The notes beneath the pieces were generated by a model. The model was not told the DNA's origin. It made no database searches and worked only from the letters and a program-made list of their open reading frames with translations. Shown here piece by piece: positions 9,648 through 18,627 of a stretch of 41,284 nt of DNA. This DNA is from Bryobacterales bacterium. Its GTDB lineage: Bacteria > Acidobacteriota > Terriglobia > Bryobacterales > Bryobacteraceae. The stretch spans positions 1 to 41,284 of the forward strand of contig PLRJ01000103.1 in the NCBI GenBank assembly GCA_003163855.1. The letters run 5' to 3'. The stretch's first letter is position 1; each line of letters begins with the position of its first letter. The position numbers and the translations under genes were made by a program.

Positions 9648-11837
9648 ATGAACATGAATCGTCGTGACTTCGTAAAGGCGTCTGTTTCAGGCTTGATGCT
9701 CCCGCCGGCCGCGCGCGCTAGTGTCGATGCCGCAACACAGGAAGGCTGGTACAGCCGGCCGATGCGCTGGGCGCAGGTGGCTTTTGTCGAAGATGACCCA
9801 GGCAATTACGACGAGGCGTTCTGGCTGGATTATTTCCGCAGACTTCATGTCGATGCCGCCTGCCTAAGCGCCGGTGGCTGCGTCGCCTTTTACCCTACCA
9901 AGATCCCGCTTCACTATCGCAGCAAGTGGCTGGGCGACCACGATTCTTTTGGTGACTTTGTCAAAGGATGCCGCGGCCTTGGTATGAATGTCATTGCTCG
10001 AACCGATCCCCATGCGGTCCATCAGGATGTCTACGACGCCCACCCTGACTGGATTATGGTCCAGGCCGACGGTAAGAAGTATCGGCATTGGTCCGATCGT
10101 GAACTCTGGGTAACGTGCCCGCTGGGGCCCTATAACTTCGAGTTCATGACAGCCGTGACAGAAGAGATTGTCTCCCTGTATAAGGTGGACGGCATCTTTT
10201 CGAATCGCTGGGCCGGTTCAGGCATGTGCTACTGCCAGCATTGCCAGGAAAACTTCAGAAATTTCGCTCATCTCGATCTTCCACGGACGAAAGATCCGCA
10301 GGACGCATCCCGCCGCGAATACATAATCTGGCGCGAGCAGCGACTGTTTAAGCTTTGGAAGCTTTGGGATGAGCGCATCAAGGCCATTAACCCGGAGGCT
10401 AGTTACATTGCGAACGCCGGTGGCGGAGCGCTAAGCGAACTCGATATGGTCACGGTAGGCCAACTCGCTCCAACGCTTTTCGCGGACCGGCAGGCTCGGA
10501 GTGGATTAATGCCCCCTTGGTCGAATGGAAAAAACGGCAAGGAGTATCGAGCCACGCTCGGTCAAAAAGCCATTGCCGGCATCTTTAGCGTCGGATTGGA
10601 GGAAGAGTATCGCTGGAAAGATTCGGTGCAAAACGGAGATGAGATTCGTTTGTGGGTGGCGGACGGAATAGCGCAAGGTCTACGCCCCTGGTTCACCAAG
10701 TTCAATGCCAAGCCTATCGACAGACGCTGGCTTCCCATTGTGGAAGAACTCTACACCTGGCATTACGCCAACGAGAGCTACCTGCGCAACCTCGATCCGC
10801 TGGCGGTGGTGGCAATGGTGTACTCACAGCAGACTGCCACCTTCTATGGTGGCGAGGCTGCTCACGCAAAGGTGGAAGATCCGGCTCTGGGCTTCTATCA
10901 GGCGTTGGTGGAGGCAAGAATTCCGTTCGAGATGGTTCACGACCGATTGCTGGATGCGGAACACCTGAAGACATTTCGCACTCTGATTCTGCCAAACATC
11001 GCTGCTCTCTCAACGAAGCAATGCGAGCAGCTTAAACAGTTCGTAGACAATGGTGGCAGCTTAATAGCCACCTACGAGACTTCGCTCTATGACGAATGGG
11101 GAAAACGGCGGCAGGACTTCGGTCTTGCTTCTCTATTCGGTGCTTCGTTCGCCGGCAAGGCTGAGGGTCCGATGTTGAACTCGTATCTCAACTTGGAAAA
11201 GGATCCGGCAACTGGCGACTATCATCCGCTTCTGCTAGGTTTTGAAGACGCAACCCGCATCGTGAATGGCGTCCACCGCGTCCTGGTCAGTCCGATGAAC
11301 GACGGTCGCACGGTCGCATCGCCCTTAACGGTCATTCCAACCTATCCTGATCTACCGATGGAAGCCGTGTTTCCGCGTCCCGTGAAAACGAAAGATGCGG
11401 GAGTTTTCATAAGGCAGTTTGGAGCGGGACGCGTTGTGTATTTTCCCTGGGATGCAGATCGGACCTTCTGGGAAGTGCTGGATGTCGATCATGGCAAGCT
11501 GCTGCGGAACGCCGTCCTATGGGCAACGAAGACACAGCAGCCACTAACCGTAACGGGCAAAGGCGTTTTGGACATCTCCATCTGGTCACAGGAAAAATCA
11601 ATGACCGTGCACCTGGTGAACCTGACCAATCCAATGATGATGAAGGGGCCGGTGCGGGAGATCATCCCGATCGGACGCCAGGAAGTTAGGATTCAAATGG
11701 TTGCGGGAAAGCGTGTAGCAAGGGCCCACTTATTGGTGGCGAAGCAGGATGTGCCCTATCGACAACAGGGCGGCTTTATTGAAGTGGCCGTTCCTTCCAT
11801 CGATATCCACGAAGTGATTGCGCTTGACTTTGCTTAG
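9648..11837 (+). CDS. Tat-exported putative glycoside hydrolase (GHL6/GH42-like)
   Basis: I chose the ATG at 9648 (729 residues) because it begins a twin-arginine signal, MNMNRRDFVKAS. An ATG at 9654 is equally possible; there is no clear ribosome binding site. The N-terminal half reads as a TIM barrel of the hypothetical glycoside hydrolase type (GHL6-like): a DYFRRLHVDAACLS strand, GMNVIARTDPHAV, HPDWIMV, and a VDGIFSNRW strand followed by the cysteine cluster CYCQHC (C194, C196, C199). The second half (from about 380) resembles the GH42 trimerisation or GATase-like domain (RTLILPNIAALSTKQCEQLKQFVDNGGSLIATYETSLYDEWG). A C-terminal beta domain follows. Substrate is unknown; a periplasmic or cell-surface glycan is likely. 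It is divergent from the giant modular protein, consistent with a shared carbohydrate theme. Confidence 0.75.
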   Translation: MNMNRRDFVKASVSGLMLPPAARASVDAATQEGWYSRPMRWAQVAFVEDDPGNYDEAFWLDYFRRLHVDAACLSAGGCVAFYPTKIPLHYRSKWLGDHDSFGDFVKGCRGLGMNVIARTDPHAVHQDVYDAHPDWIMVQADGKKYRHWSDRELWVTCPLGPYNFEFMTAVTEEIVSLYKVDGIFSNRWAGSGMCYCQHCQENFRNFAHLDLPRTKDPQDASRREYIIWREQRLFKLWKLWDERIKAINPEASYIANAGGGALSELDMVTVGQLAPTLFADRQARSGLMPPWSNGKNGKEYRATLGQKAIAGIFSVGLEEEYRWKDSVQNGDEIRLWVADGIAQGLRPWFTKFNAKPIDRRWLPIVEELYTWHYANESYLRNLDPLAVVAMVYSQQTATFYGGEAAHAKVEDPALGFYQALVEARIPFEMVHDRLLDAEHLKTFRTLILPNIAALSTKQCEQLKQFVDNGGSLIATYETSLYDEWGKRRQDFGLASLFGASFAGKAEGPMLNSYLNLEKDPATGDYHPLLLGFEDATRIVNGVHRVLVSPMNDGRTVASPLTVIPTYPDLPMEAVFPRPVKTKDAGVFIRQFGAGRVVYFPWDADRTFWEVLDVDHGKLLRNAVLWATKTQQPLTVTGKGVLDISIWSQEKSMTVHLVNLTNPMMMKGPVREIIPIGRQEVRIQMVAGKRVARAHLLVAKQDVPYRQQGGFIEVAVPSIDIHEVIALDFA

Positions 11838-11857
11838 GAGTAGAGTAACCTAACTGC

Positions 11858-11882
11858 AACGGCATCCGCCGTTTACTTTACC
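11858..11882 (+). terminator. Short GC hairpin, probable terminator
   Basis: A perfect 6-bp stem (AACGGC/GCCGTT) with loop ATCC lies 20 bp after the glycoside hydrolase stop, followed by a T-rich but interrupted tract (TACTTTACC). This fits a weak intrinsic terminator that isolates the next operon. The downstream T tract also overlaps the -35 proposed for the DUF305 operon, so the boundary is compact. Confidence 0.5.
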
Positions 11883-11899
11883 TACATTTTTCGTATAGT
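11872..11899 (+). promoter_or_regulatory. Candidate promoter giving a leaderless transcript
   Basis: TTTACT (11872-11877), a 16-bp spacer and TATAGT (11894-11899) form a fair sigma-70-type promoter. Only six bases separate the -10 from the DUF305 ATG at 11906. Transcription would therefore begin at or next to the A of the ATG, and no Shine-Dalgarno sequence is present. This is a prediction from spacing. Confidence 0.45.
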
Positions 11900-11905
11900 T
11901 GCTCA

Positions 11906-12607
11906 ATGGCGCATCACCTATTGTTTTTTCCCGTCGCACTGCTTTCCCTGAATCAGGCGGCGCTGGCCCAGCAGGCAGGAGCTCGCAACGATCCTCCCAC
12001 AATTGTTCAGCCGGGCGCGCCGGGCCAAAACACCAAGATTCTTACGCCCGCCACCGCAGCCACGCCACAGCGCCCCGTGAACGCGGCGGACGTCAGCTTC
12101 ATGCAGGGAATGATTATGCACCATTCGCAGGCCGTGGAGATGACTGAACTGCTGCGGACACGAAGCCATAACAAAGATATCCAGGCTTTAGGCCAGCGCA
12201 TCAGCATTTCGCAGAGTGACGAAATCAAGTATATGAAGCAATGGCTTGAAGATCGCGGCAAGCCGGTTGAGATGAGCCCGGTTGAGATGAGCCATGATAT
12301 GGGCGATATGAAGGAAATGGGCCGCGATCACGACATGAATATGGATGCCATGCCGTTAATGCCGGGTATGTTGTCGCCTCAACAGATGGACGCTCTGGCG
12401 AAAGCAACCGGCCCGGCATTTGACCATCTGTTCCTCACCGGAATGATTCAGCATCACACAGGAGCGCTGACCATGGTTCAAGACCTGTTCGACACGCCGG
12501 GAGCGGGGCAGGATAACGTTTTATTTGACTTTGCAACCGACGTGGATAACACCCAACGGGCGGAAATTAGAATTATGCAGGGATTGCTATCAAAGGAGAA
12601 ACGATGA
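11906..12607 (+). CDS. Exported DUF305 protein with Met/His/Asp-rich insert
   Basis: This 233-residue protein has an N-terminal signal peptide ending near LAQQA. It has two DUF305 helical repeats, each with a paired-histidine motif: FMQGMIMHHSQAVEM and FLTGMIQHHTGALTM. Ferritin-like DUF305 proteins are often found with metal-handling genes, but their biochemistry is not settled. Between the repeats is an unusual Met/Asp/His-rich stretch (about residues 119-155, PVEMSPVEMSHDMGDMKEM and beyond), reminiscent of periplasmic copper-binding segments. The five residues PVEMS are an exact in-frame duplication. It is the first gene of the five-gene operon; its TGA overlaps the next ATG (ATGA) and an AAAGGAG site precedes that start. 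A periplasmic metal-binding role is inference. Confidence 0.85.
   Translation: MAHHLLFFPVALLSLNQAALAQQAGARNDPPTIVQPGAPGQNTKILTPATAATPQRPVNAADVSFMQGMIMHHSQAVEMTELLRTRSHNKDIQALGQRISISQSDEIKYMKQWLEDRGKPVEMSPVEMSHDMGDMKEMGRDHDMNMDAMPLMPGMLSPQQMDALAKATGPAFDHLFLTGMIQHHTGALTMVQDLFDTPGAGQDNVLFDFATDVDNTQRAEIRIMQGLLSKEKR
12264..12293 (+). repeat. Perfect 2 x 15-bp tandem duplication inside the DUF305 gene
   Basis: Two identical copies of CGGTTGAGATGAGCC lie back to back. They keep the frame and duplicate five residues (PVEMS) at the edge of the Met-rich insert. Complete identity, including third codon positions, points to a recent slippage or duplication event. Confidence 0.85.
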
Positions 12608-14610
12608 TTTCAAGACGCACTTCCGCCCCTTTAGGCAGGGCATTAGCCGCAGTTACAGTGGTTTTTCCATTGCTCTGCATCGGCCAAGCTCCTCCGTCTG
12701 CGTCACCCACTGCAACATCATCCGCTCCGGCGGTCTACTCTAATCCGCGTGCTTCTGCCGACGACCCGCGTGTGGGACTGAAAGCCGGCCTATACGACGC
12801 GGGCGAAGCCGCTTTCGGTCTTGAAAGGCTCTACTCGTTGCCCAAGCCGCCCGGTTTCGCTCCGGGGAATGTTGTTGGAGCAAATCCGGCGCCGGGCTCC
12901 GGTGGCGAAGCAACCCCGGGTAACGCGCCTCCCGGACCTGCTCGCGCTCCTTTATCGCAGTACGGTTCAACTAATTCAGATCTAGCTTTCAGCGGCAACC
13001 ATCTTTTTGTCGGCAACTACAACGGCATTAACACTTACGACATCGATAACCCGAAAGAGATCAAGTTGCGGACGTCCATCGTCTGCCCTGGTGGCCAAGG
13101 CGACGTTTCGGTGTACGGTCATCTCCTATTTATGTCGGCAGAAGCAGTTAACGGCCGGATCGACTGCGGCACGCAAGGGATTCCACTTCCTGCCGGCTAT
13201 GTTCCTCCGCCGATGCCTCCGGCCCCGCCTGCTGCGCCCGGCGCTCCCCCGGCGCGTCCACGCCGCCCGCCGCCGCCGCCAAGTCCTGACCGATTTCGCG
13301 GCGTGCGCATCTTTGACATCAGCGATCTTGCAAATCCGAAGCAAGTCGCTGCCGTTCAGAGTTGCCGCGGGTCTCACACCCACACTCTTCTGATTGATCC
13401 GAAGGACAAAGACAATATTTATGTTTATATTTCCGGTACCGGCGCCGTTCGCCAGTCGGAAGAACTAGAAGGATGTTCCGGTGACGATCCTGAAAAGAAT
13501 CCGAATACCGCCTTATTTCGCATCGACATCATCAAGGTTCCGCTGGCACATCCGGAGTTGGCGAAGATCGTAAACAGTCCCCGCATCTTTACCGACGCCA
13601 AGACCGGAAACATCAACGGGCTTTGGAAGGGCGGCAATCATGGGGAAGGCACTCAGACCACATCCAGCACCAACCAGTGCCACGACATCACAGTTTACTC
13701 GGCGCTTGGACTCGCGGCCGGAGCCTGTTCCGGCAACGGTATCCTGCTGGACATCTCGGACCCCGTCCATCCCGTTCGCATCGCGGCGGTGAGCGACCCT
13801 AATTATTCTTACTGGCACTCGGCCAATTTCAGCAACGATGGAACCAAGGTGCTATTCACCGACGAGTGGGGTGGCGGAGGACAACCGCGTTGCCGCGCAA
13901 CCGATCCTATGAACTGGGGTGCGGATGCCATCTTTAAGCTTTCCAAGGGAGCGCTTACCCTCGCCTCTTATTACAAGATGCCGGCGCCCCAGACCGAATT
14001 CGAGAATTGCGTGGCGCATAACGGATCGCTGGTTCCCATACCCGGCCGCGACATCGAGGTGCAGGCTTGGTACCAGGGCGGCATCTCGGTAGTGGACTTC
14101 ACAGACGCATCCCATCCATTTGAGATTGCCTACTTTGATCGTGGTCCTATAGACACTGCCAAGCGCGCATTGGGCGGCCAGTGGTCCACGTATTGGTACA
14201 ACGGCTATATTTACGGTTCGGAGATTGCGCGCGGTGTCGATGTCTTCAAGCTTGTGCCCAACAAGTACATCACGCAAAATGAAATCGACGCCTCCAATCA
14301 AGTGCACTTCGACGAACTCAATGTTCAGGATCAACCAAAGATTACATGGCCGTCCAACTTCGTGGTTGCACGCGCATACATCGATCAATTGACCCGTAGC
14401 AGCGGCCTTGCGCCGCAGCGCCTCGCCGCCGTGAATGCCGCCATCGCCAAAGTCGAAGCCCATTCCGATCGCAAGGACGTATCCCGGCTCAAGGCTCTTG
14501 CGGTGAGTCTTGAGAAGGATGCGGCTACCGCTAAGTCACCAGCCGACACAGAGCGCATACGCTCACTGGCAGCGATCTTAAAGCAGCGCGGAACATCTTC
14601 GCGCCTCTAG
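12604..14610 (+). CDS. Exported LVIVD-type beta-propeller protein
   Basis: The 668-residue product starts at the ATG overlapping the DUF305 stop, with a strong AAAGGAG site. It has a signal peptide (core ALAAVTVVFPLLCIGQA) and a Pro/Ala-rich linker. LVIVD-like blades follow: GNHLFVGNYNGINTYDIDNPKEIK, VRIFDISDLANPKQVAAV, ILLDISDPVHPVRIAAV and ISVVDFTDASHPFEIAYF. These D-I/F-S/T-D-x-x-x-P repeats form a propeller and usually mediate protein or ligand binding. A polyproline insertion at about residues 194-232 separates two blades and probably forms an exposed arm. The C-terminal 90 residues are helical (SGLAPQRLAAVNAAIAKVEAHSDRKDV). Conserved cysteines (SIVCPGG, SCRGSH, STNQCHD) suggest disulfides. 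Function is unknown; position suggests a scaffold for the exported operon products. Confidence 0.8.
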   Translation: MISRRTSAPLGRALAAVTVVFPLLCIGQAPPSASPTATSSAPAVYSNPRASADDPRVGLKAGLYDAGEAAFGLERLYSLPKPPGFAPGNVVGANPAPGSGGEATPGNAPPGPARAPLSQYGSTNSDLAFSGNHLFVGNYNGINTYDIDNPKEIKLRTSIVCPGGQGDVSVYGHLLFMSAEAVNGRIDCGTQGIPLPAGYVPPPMPPAPPAAPGAPPARPRRPPPPPSPDRFRGVRIFDISDLANPKQVAAVQSCRGSHTHTLLIDPKDKDNIYVYISGTGAVRQSEELEGCSGDDPEKNPNTALFRIDIIKVPLAHPELAKIVNSPRIFTDAKTGNINGLWKGGNHGEGTQTTSSTNQCHDITVYSALGLAAGACSGNGILLDISDPVHPVRIAAVSDPNYSYWHSANFSNDGTKVLFTDEWGGGGQPRCRATDPMNWGADAIFKLSKGALTLASYYKMPAPQTEFENCVAHNGSLVPIPGRDIEVQAWYQGGISVVDFTDASHPFEIAYFDRGPIDTAKRALGGQWSTYWYNGYIYGSEIARGVDVFKLVPNKYITQNEIDASNQVHFDELNVQDQPKITWPSNFVVARAYIDQLTRSSGLAPQRLAAVNAAIAKVEAHSDRKDVSRLKALAVSLEKDAATAKSPADTERIRSLAAILKQRGTSSRL

Positions 14611-14617
14611 TAGGGCT

Positions 14618-15559
14618 GTGGTGAAATTCTGCCTCGTAGTCCTGCTGTTGTTGAGTGCATTTCTGTGCGCACAACAGCAGCAGACTGCGCGGCCTCGAAT
14701 CTTAGGCGTGCCTCATGCCGCGTTCCGGGTTCACGATATCGCTGCTTCCCGGCAATTCTACAAAGACCTGTTGGGATTCAGCGAGCCATTCTCCATCAAA
14801 GCTGCCGATGGCAAACTGATCATGACTTTCATCAAGGTCAACGATCGCCAGTATATTGAGCTTTCGCCGGAAGCCAAACCGGACGAGCCGCGCTTTATCC
14901 ATCTCGCCCTTGAAACGGATGATGCCGAAGCGCTTCGACTCTACGTCAAGTCCAAGGGCTTTGACGCCTCTGAAAAACCTGCTTCCAAGGGGCGGATTGG
15001 GAACATTGGAACGGGGCTCGTCGATCCCGACGGCAATCATATTGATGTGACGCAGTATGATGCGGCCGGCGAAAGCATCAAAGACGTTGGTAAGGATATG
15101 CCTGACACTCGCATAGCGAAGCGTATGCTGCATGTTGGCTTTCACGTTTCCAAGCCTGAAACAGCCCATTTTTACATTGATGTTCTTGGTTTTCGCGAAT
15201 TCTGGCGCGGGACTGTTGACGGCAAGCAAGCTGCTTACTCCAACCTGATGGTCCCGGAAGGCTGCGACTACGTCGAATTCATGCTGGCGCCGCTTCCCTC
15301 CACGCCCGCACAGCTGGGCGGCATGTTCCACATTGCTCTTGAGGTCGGGGATATGGGCGCAGCCATCGCTAAATTGAACGCCAACCCTGCTCGACAGGAG
15401 TACAAGCGGCCCATTGAGGTTCACGTTGGAAGAAACCATCGGCGTCAGTCGAATTTATATGACCCTGACGGGACAAGGATCGAATTGATGGAGGATCATA
15501 CCGTGGACGGCCTTCCCTCGCCCATGACGATACTCCCGATGTTTCCAGCAGTGAAATAA
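14618..15559 (+). CDS. Exported double-VOC (glyoxalase/dioxygenase superfamily) protein
   Basis: The 313-residue protein begins at GTG 14618 or at the next GTG, 14621. Its signal peptide is VKFCLVVLLLLSAFLCAQ. Two VOC domains follow, about residues 30-150 (HAAFRVHDIAASRQFYKDLLGF...LVDPDGNHIDVTQY) and 170-300 (MLHVGFHVSKPETAHFYIDVLGF...LYDPDGTRIELME). VOC proteins include metal-dependent glyoxalases, extradiol dioxygenases and antibiotic-binding proteins; possible metal ligands here are His and Glu at the domain edges (HAAF, HLALE, HVGF, HIALE, IELM). Export of a VOC protein is less common than a cytoplasmic location. It lies 7 bp after the propeller gene and 2 bp before the cytochrome gene, so it belongs to the same operon. 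Substrate is unknown. Confidence 0.82.
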   Translation: MVKFCLVVLLLLSAFLCAQQQQTARPRILGVPHAAFRVHDIAASRQFYKDLLGFSEPFSIKAADGKLIMTFIKVNDRQYIELSPEAKPDEPRFIHLALETDDAEALRLYVKSKGFDASEKPASKGRIGNIGTGLVDPDGNHIDVTQYDAAGESIKDVGKDMPDTRIAKRMLHVGFHVSKPETAHFYIDVLGFREFWRGTVDGKQAAYSNLMVPEGCDYVEFMLAPLPSTPAQLGGMFHIALEVGDMGAAIAKLNANPARQEYKRPIEVHVGRNHRRQSNLYDPDGTRIELMEDHTVDGLPSPMTILPMFPAVK

Positions 15560-15561
15560 TA

Positions 15562-18500
15562 GTGGTCCAGATGCAGCTTCGAGCATTTTTCTTGTTGGTT
15601 GCGCTTCCTTGCCTTTGCCTCGCGAGTTCGGCCAGCCCGTCTTTGGATACTCAGTTCCAACAGACCGTACGGCCTTTCGTTACCAAGTACTGCATTGGCT
15701 GCCACAGCGGGAAGATGCCTGCGGCGCAGTTCGACCTCAAGTCTTACACCAACGCCGACATGGTAGCGGAGGACTTTCCTCGCTGGGCGCTCCTAATGGA
15801 GCGGCTTTCCGCGAAGGAGATGCCGCCCAAACCAATGCCTGCGCCGCCCGATGAGGCAAGGCAGAAAGTTATTTCCTGGGTTGAAGCGTTGCGCGCCACA
15901 GAGATTAAGAAGTCTGCGGGCGATCCGGGGTTAGTGCTGGCTCGCCGCCTGAGTAACGCCGAGTACGACTACACCATTCGCGATCTCACCGGCCAGGACC
16001 TGCAGGTCGCGCGGCAATTCCCAGTAGACCCGGCGAACTTGGCTGGGTTCGATAACTCCGGAGAATCGCTAACGATGTCGCCGGCTCTGCTGAACAAGTA
16101 TCTCCAAGCCGCCCGCGCCGTGGCCGATCATGCTGTTCTCTCTCCGGACACCATCAACTTTTCGCCGAATCCGATGCTGGTTGAGACCGATCGCGATAAA
16201 TACTCAATCCAGCGCATCTTGAAGTTCTACGCGCAGCAACCCACCGATTATGCGGATTACTTTGAAGCCGCGTGGCGCTTTCGCTATCGCGTCGCTCTGG
16301 GTAAACCGCGCGCAACCTTGGCGAGCGTTGCCGCGGAATCGAAAGTGAGCCCCAAATATCTGCCAAAGGTCTGGCAGATTCTGCATGATCAGGATCCTGT
16401 TGGCCCCATTCTGAAGCTTCAGCGTTTGTGGAAGGCTCTGCCAGCGCCCGCTGCCAAACAGCCCGATATGGTGCGTGCAAAGTGCCTTGAGATGCGCGAT
16501 TTTGTCGTTAGAATCCGAGCACACACGGCAATGCAATTTGCCGCGCCGGTGGTGAAGGGTTTACCGCCCGGATCGCAGCCTCTGCTGAATTGGAAGCTGC
16601 GCGAATTCGCTGCGCATCGTCGTGATAGCGATCCGCATGATCTGCGCAACGACAACGATCCACCGGAAACCGTTCCTGCCATTCCCGATTACGCCCGCCT
16701 TCATCAGGAAGCCGCTCCTCGCTGGGCCGCACTCTCGGCAAAGGCGCGGGCAGGCGATATGGATCTCGTCGTCCCGGCGGCCCAGCGCGCCCGTTATGAG
16801 GCCGCGTTCTCGCGTTTCGCTTCCGTTTTCCCGGACACCTTCTACGTCACTGAACGCGGCCGTTATTTTCCGGACGACTCCGAAGACAAGGGCCGACTCC
16901 TGAGCGCCGGCTATCACAGTGTGGTCGGTTTCTTTCGCGACGATACTCCGCTGATGGAACTGATCCTCGACGAAAAAGGAAAACGGGATCTCGACCGGCT
17001 TTGGGATGAATTCGATTTCATTGCGGATTTCACCGCGCGTACCTGGACCCAGTATTTCTTCAACCAGAGTGGCGAGGTTCAAGGCAAAGGCGCCGAGTCC
17101 GGCACCGCTCGTCCGGCGGACCACCAGATCACCGATGCGGCAGTCATTCTGCAAATGCGCGATGCCTATCTGGCTAAAGCCGCGGCTGATCCGAACAACG
17201 ACCCAGTTGCGGCGCTGGCGATTCGCGATCATTTTGATCGCGTGAACGCGACCCTCAGGCGGCTTGAAAAGGAACGCGCCGATGCGGAACAGAAGCATCT
17301 GGAAGCCCTTCTTCAGTTTGCCGGCCGTGCCTATCGGCGGCCTCTGGCGAAAGCGGAACGCGACGATTTATTGGCCTACTATCACAAGCTCCGCACAAGC
17401 AACGAACTGTCGCACGAAGACGCGGTGCGCGACACTATCGCCAGTGTGCTGATGTCTCCCGATTTTCTATATCGGATTGACCTTTCTGACGAGACATCGG
17501 CTGCACCAAGATCCAACCTGCGCAAAGTCGCGCTAAGAACCACTGCGCCGCTCTCCGGCTACGCGCTGGCCAGCAGATTGAGTTACTTTCTGTGGGCCAG
17601 CATGCCTGACGACGAATTACTGCGGTACGCTGCGAAAGGCGATTTGCAGCGGCCAGAGATTCTCCTGGCTCAGGCACGCCGCATGCTGAAGGACACTCGC
17701 GTGAATGGACTTGCCACCGAGTTCACCGGCAACTGGCTGAGCTTCCGGCTATTTCAGACCAACAACTCGGTCGACCGCCAGCGCTTCCCCACCTTCGACA
17801 ACAACCTGCGCGAAGCGATGTTTGAAGAACCGGTTCGCCTTATGAACGACGTTGTTTCCAACAACCGATCCGTGCTCGACCTGCTGTTTGGCAACTATAC
17901 GTTCGTAAATCCTCCGCTGGCTAAGCATTACGGCATCCCGGACATAACAGGCGACGCGAATACCTGGGTGCGGGTGGACGATGCCAGCCGTTATGGGCGC
18001 GGCGGTCTGCTGCCGATGGCCGTGTTCTTAACCCAGAACTCGCCCGGCTTGCGAACAAGTCCGGTAAAGCGTGGTAATTGGGTTGTGCAGCGTGTGCTTG
18101 GAATACGCGTGCCGCCTCCGCCGCCGGTGGTGCCTGAACTGCCGGGCGATGAAGCGAAGTCCGATCTGCCGGTACGCGAGATGCTCGCTCAACATCGCGC
18201 CAATCCGGTTTGCGCCGCCTGTCATGCGCGGTTTGATTCCTTCGGGCTTGCGTTTGAAGGCTACGGTCCGGTAGGCGATGCCCGGACGAAAGACCTTGCC
18301 GGCAGGCATGTGGATACGTCCGTCGTCTATCCGGGCGGCGTGCCAGGTGATGGACTGCGGGGCTTGCAGGACTTCATCCGCAACCACCGGCAGCAGCAAT
18401 TTATCAGTAACCTGAGCCGGAAACTGCTCGCCTATGCTCTCAACCGCTCGCTGCAGCTCTCTGATGAAGCCTTGGTTGACCGCATGACCACGCAGCTTGC

Positions 18501-18627
18501 GGCGAAACATTATCAATTCAATGCGCTGGTCGAAACCATAGTGACAAGCCCGCAATTCTTGAATAAACGCCTGCCGCAAGCGCCCGGCACGCTCGAAACT
18601 AAATTACAATCCAGGAAGACGAATTAA
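15562..18627 (+). CDS. Secreted PSD1-type diheme cytochrome c (DUF1587/1595/1592/1588/1585)
   Basis: The 1021-residue product starts at GTG 15562 or ATG 15571 and has a signal peptide (LRAFFLLVALPCLCLASSA). An N-terminal planctomycete-type cytochrome c module carries the heme motif C44-IG-C47-H48. A DUF1587 segment (LARRLSNAEYDYTIRDLTG) follows, then DUF1595 (FAGRAYRRPLAKAERDDLLAYY...VLMSPDFLYR), DUF1592 (LASRLSYFLWASMPDDELL), DUF1588 (GRGGLLPMAVFLTQNSPGLRTSPVKRGNWV, with a second motif C884-AA-C887-H888) and DUF1585 (FISNLSRKLLAYALNRSL). The domain order is standard for this family, which is abundant in Planctomycetes and Solibacter-type Acidobacteria. An extracytoplasmic electron-transfer role fits the heme motifs, but partners and substrates are not established. 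Its TAA overlaps the following ATG (TAATG). Confidence 0.92.
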   Translation: MVQMQLRAFFLLVALPCLCLASSASPSLDTQFQQTVRPFVTKYCIGCHSGKMPAAQFDLKSYTNADMVAEDFPRWALLMERLSAKEMPPKPMPAPPDEARQKVISWVEALRATEIKKSAGDPGLVLARRLSNAEYDYTIRDLTGQDLQVARQFPVDPANLAGFDNSGESLTMSPALLNKYLQAARAVADHAVLSPDTINFSPNPMLVETDRDKYSIQRILKFYAQQPTDYADYFEAAWRFRYRVALGKPRATLASVAAESKVSPKYLPKVWQILHDQDPVGPILKLQRLWKALPAPAAKQPDMVRAKCLEMRDFVVRIRAHTAMQFAAPVVKGLPPGSQPLLNWKLREFAAHRRDSDPHDLRNDNDPPETVPAIPDYARLHQEAAPRWAALSAKARAGDMDLVVPAAQRARYEAAFSRFASVFPDTFYVTERGRYFPDDSEDKGRLLSAGYHSVVGFFRDDTPLMELILDEKGKRDLDRLWDEFDFIADFTARTWTQYFFNQSGEVQGKGAESGTARPADHQITDAAVILQMRDAYLAKAAADPNNDPVAALAIRDHFDRVNATLRRLEKERADAEQKHLEALLQFAGRAYRRPLAKAERDDLLAYYHKLRTSNELSHEDAVRDTIASVLMSPDFLYRIDLSDETSAAPRSNLRKVALRTTAPLSGYALASRLSYFLWASMPDDELLRYAAKGDLQRPEILLAQARRMLKDTRVNGLATEFTGNWLSFRLFQTNNSVDRQRFPTFDNNLREAMFEEPVRLMNDVVSNNRSVLDLLFGNYTFVNPPLAKHYGIPDITGDANTWVRVDDASRYGRGGLLPMAVFLTQNSPGLRTSPVKRGNWVVQRVLGIRVPPPPPVVPELPGDEAKSDLPVREMLAQHRANPVCAACHARFDSFGLAFEGYGPVGDARTKDLAGRHVDTSVVYPGGVPGDGLRGLQDFIRNHRQQQFISNLSRKLLAYALNRSLQLSDEALVDRMTTQLAAKHYQFNALVETIVTSPQFLNKRLPQAPGTLETKLQSRKTN

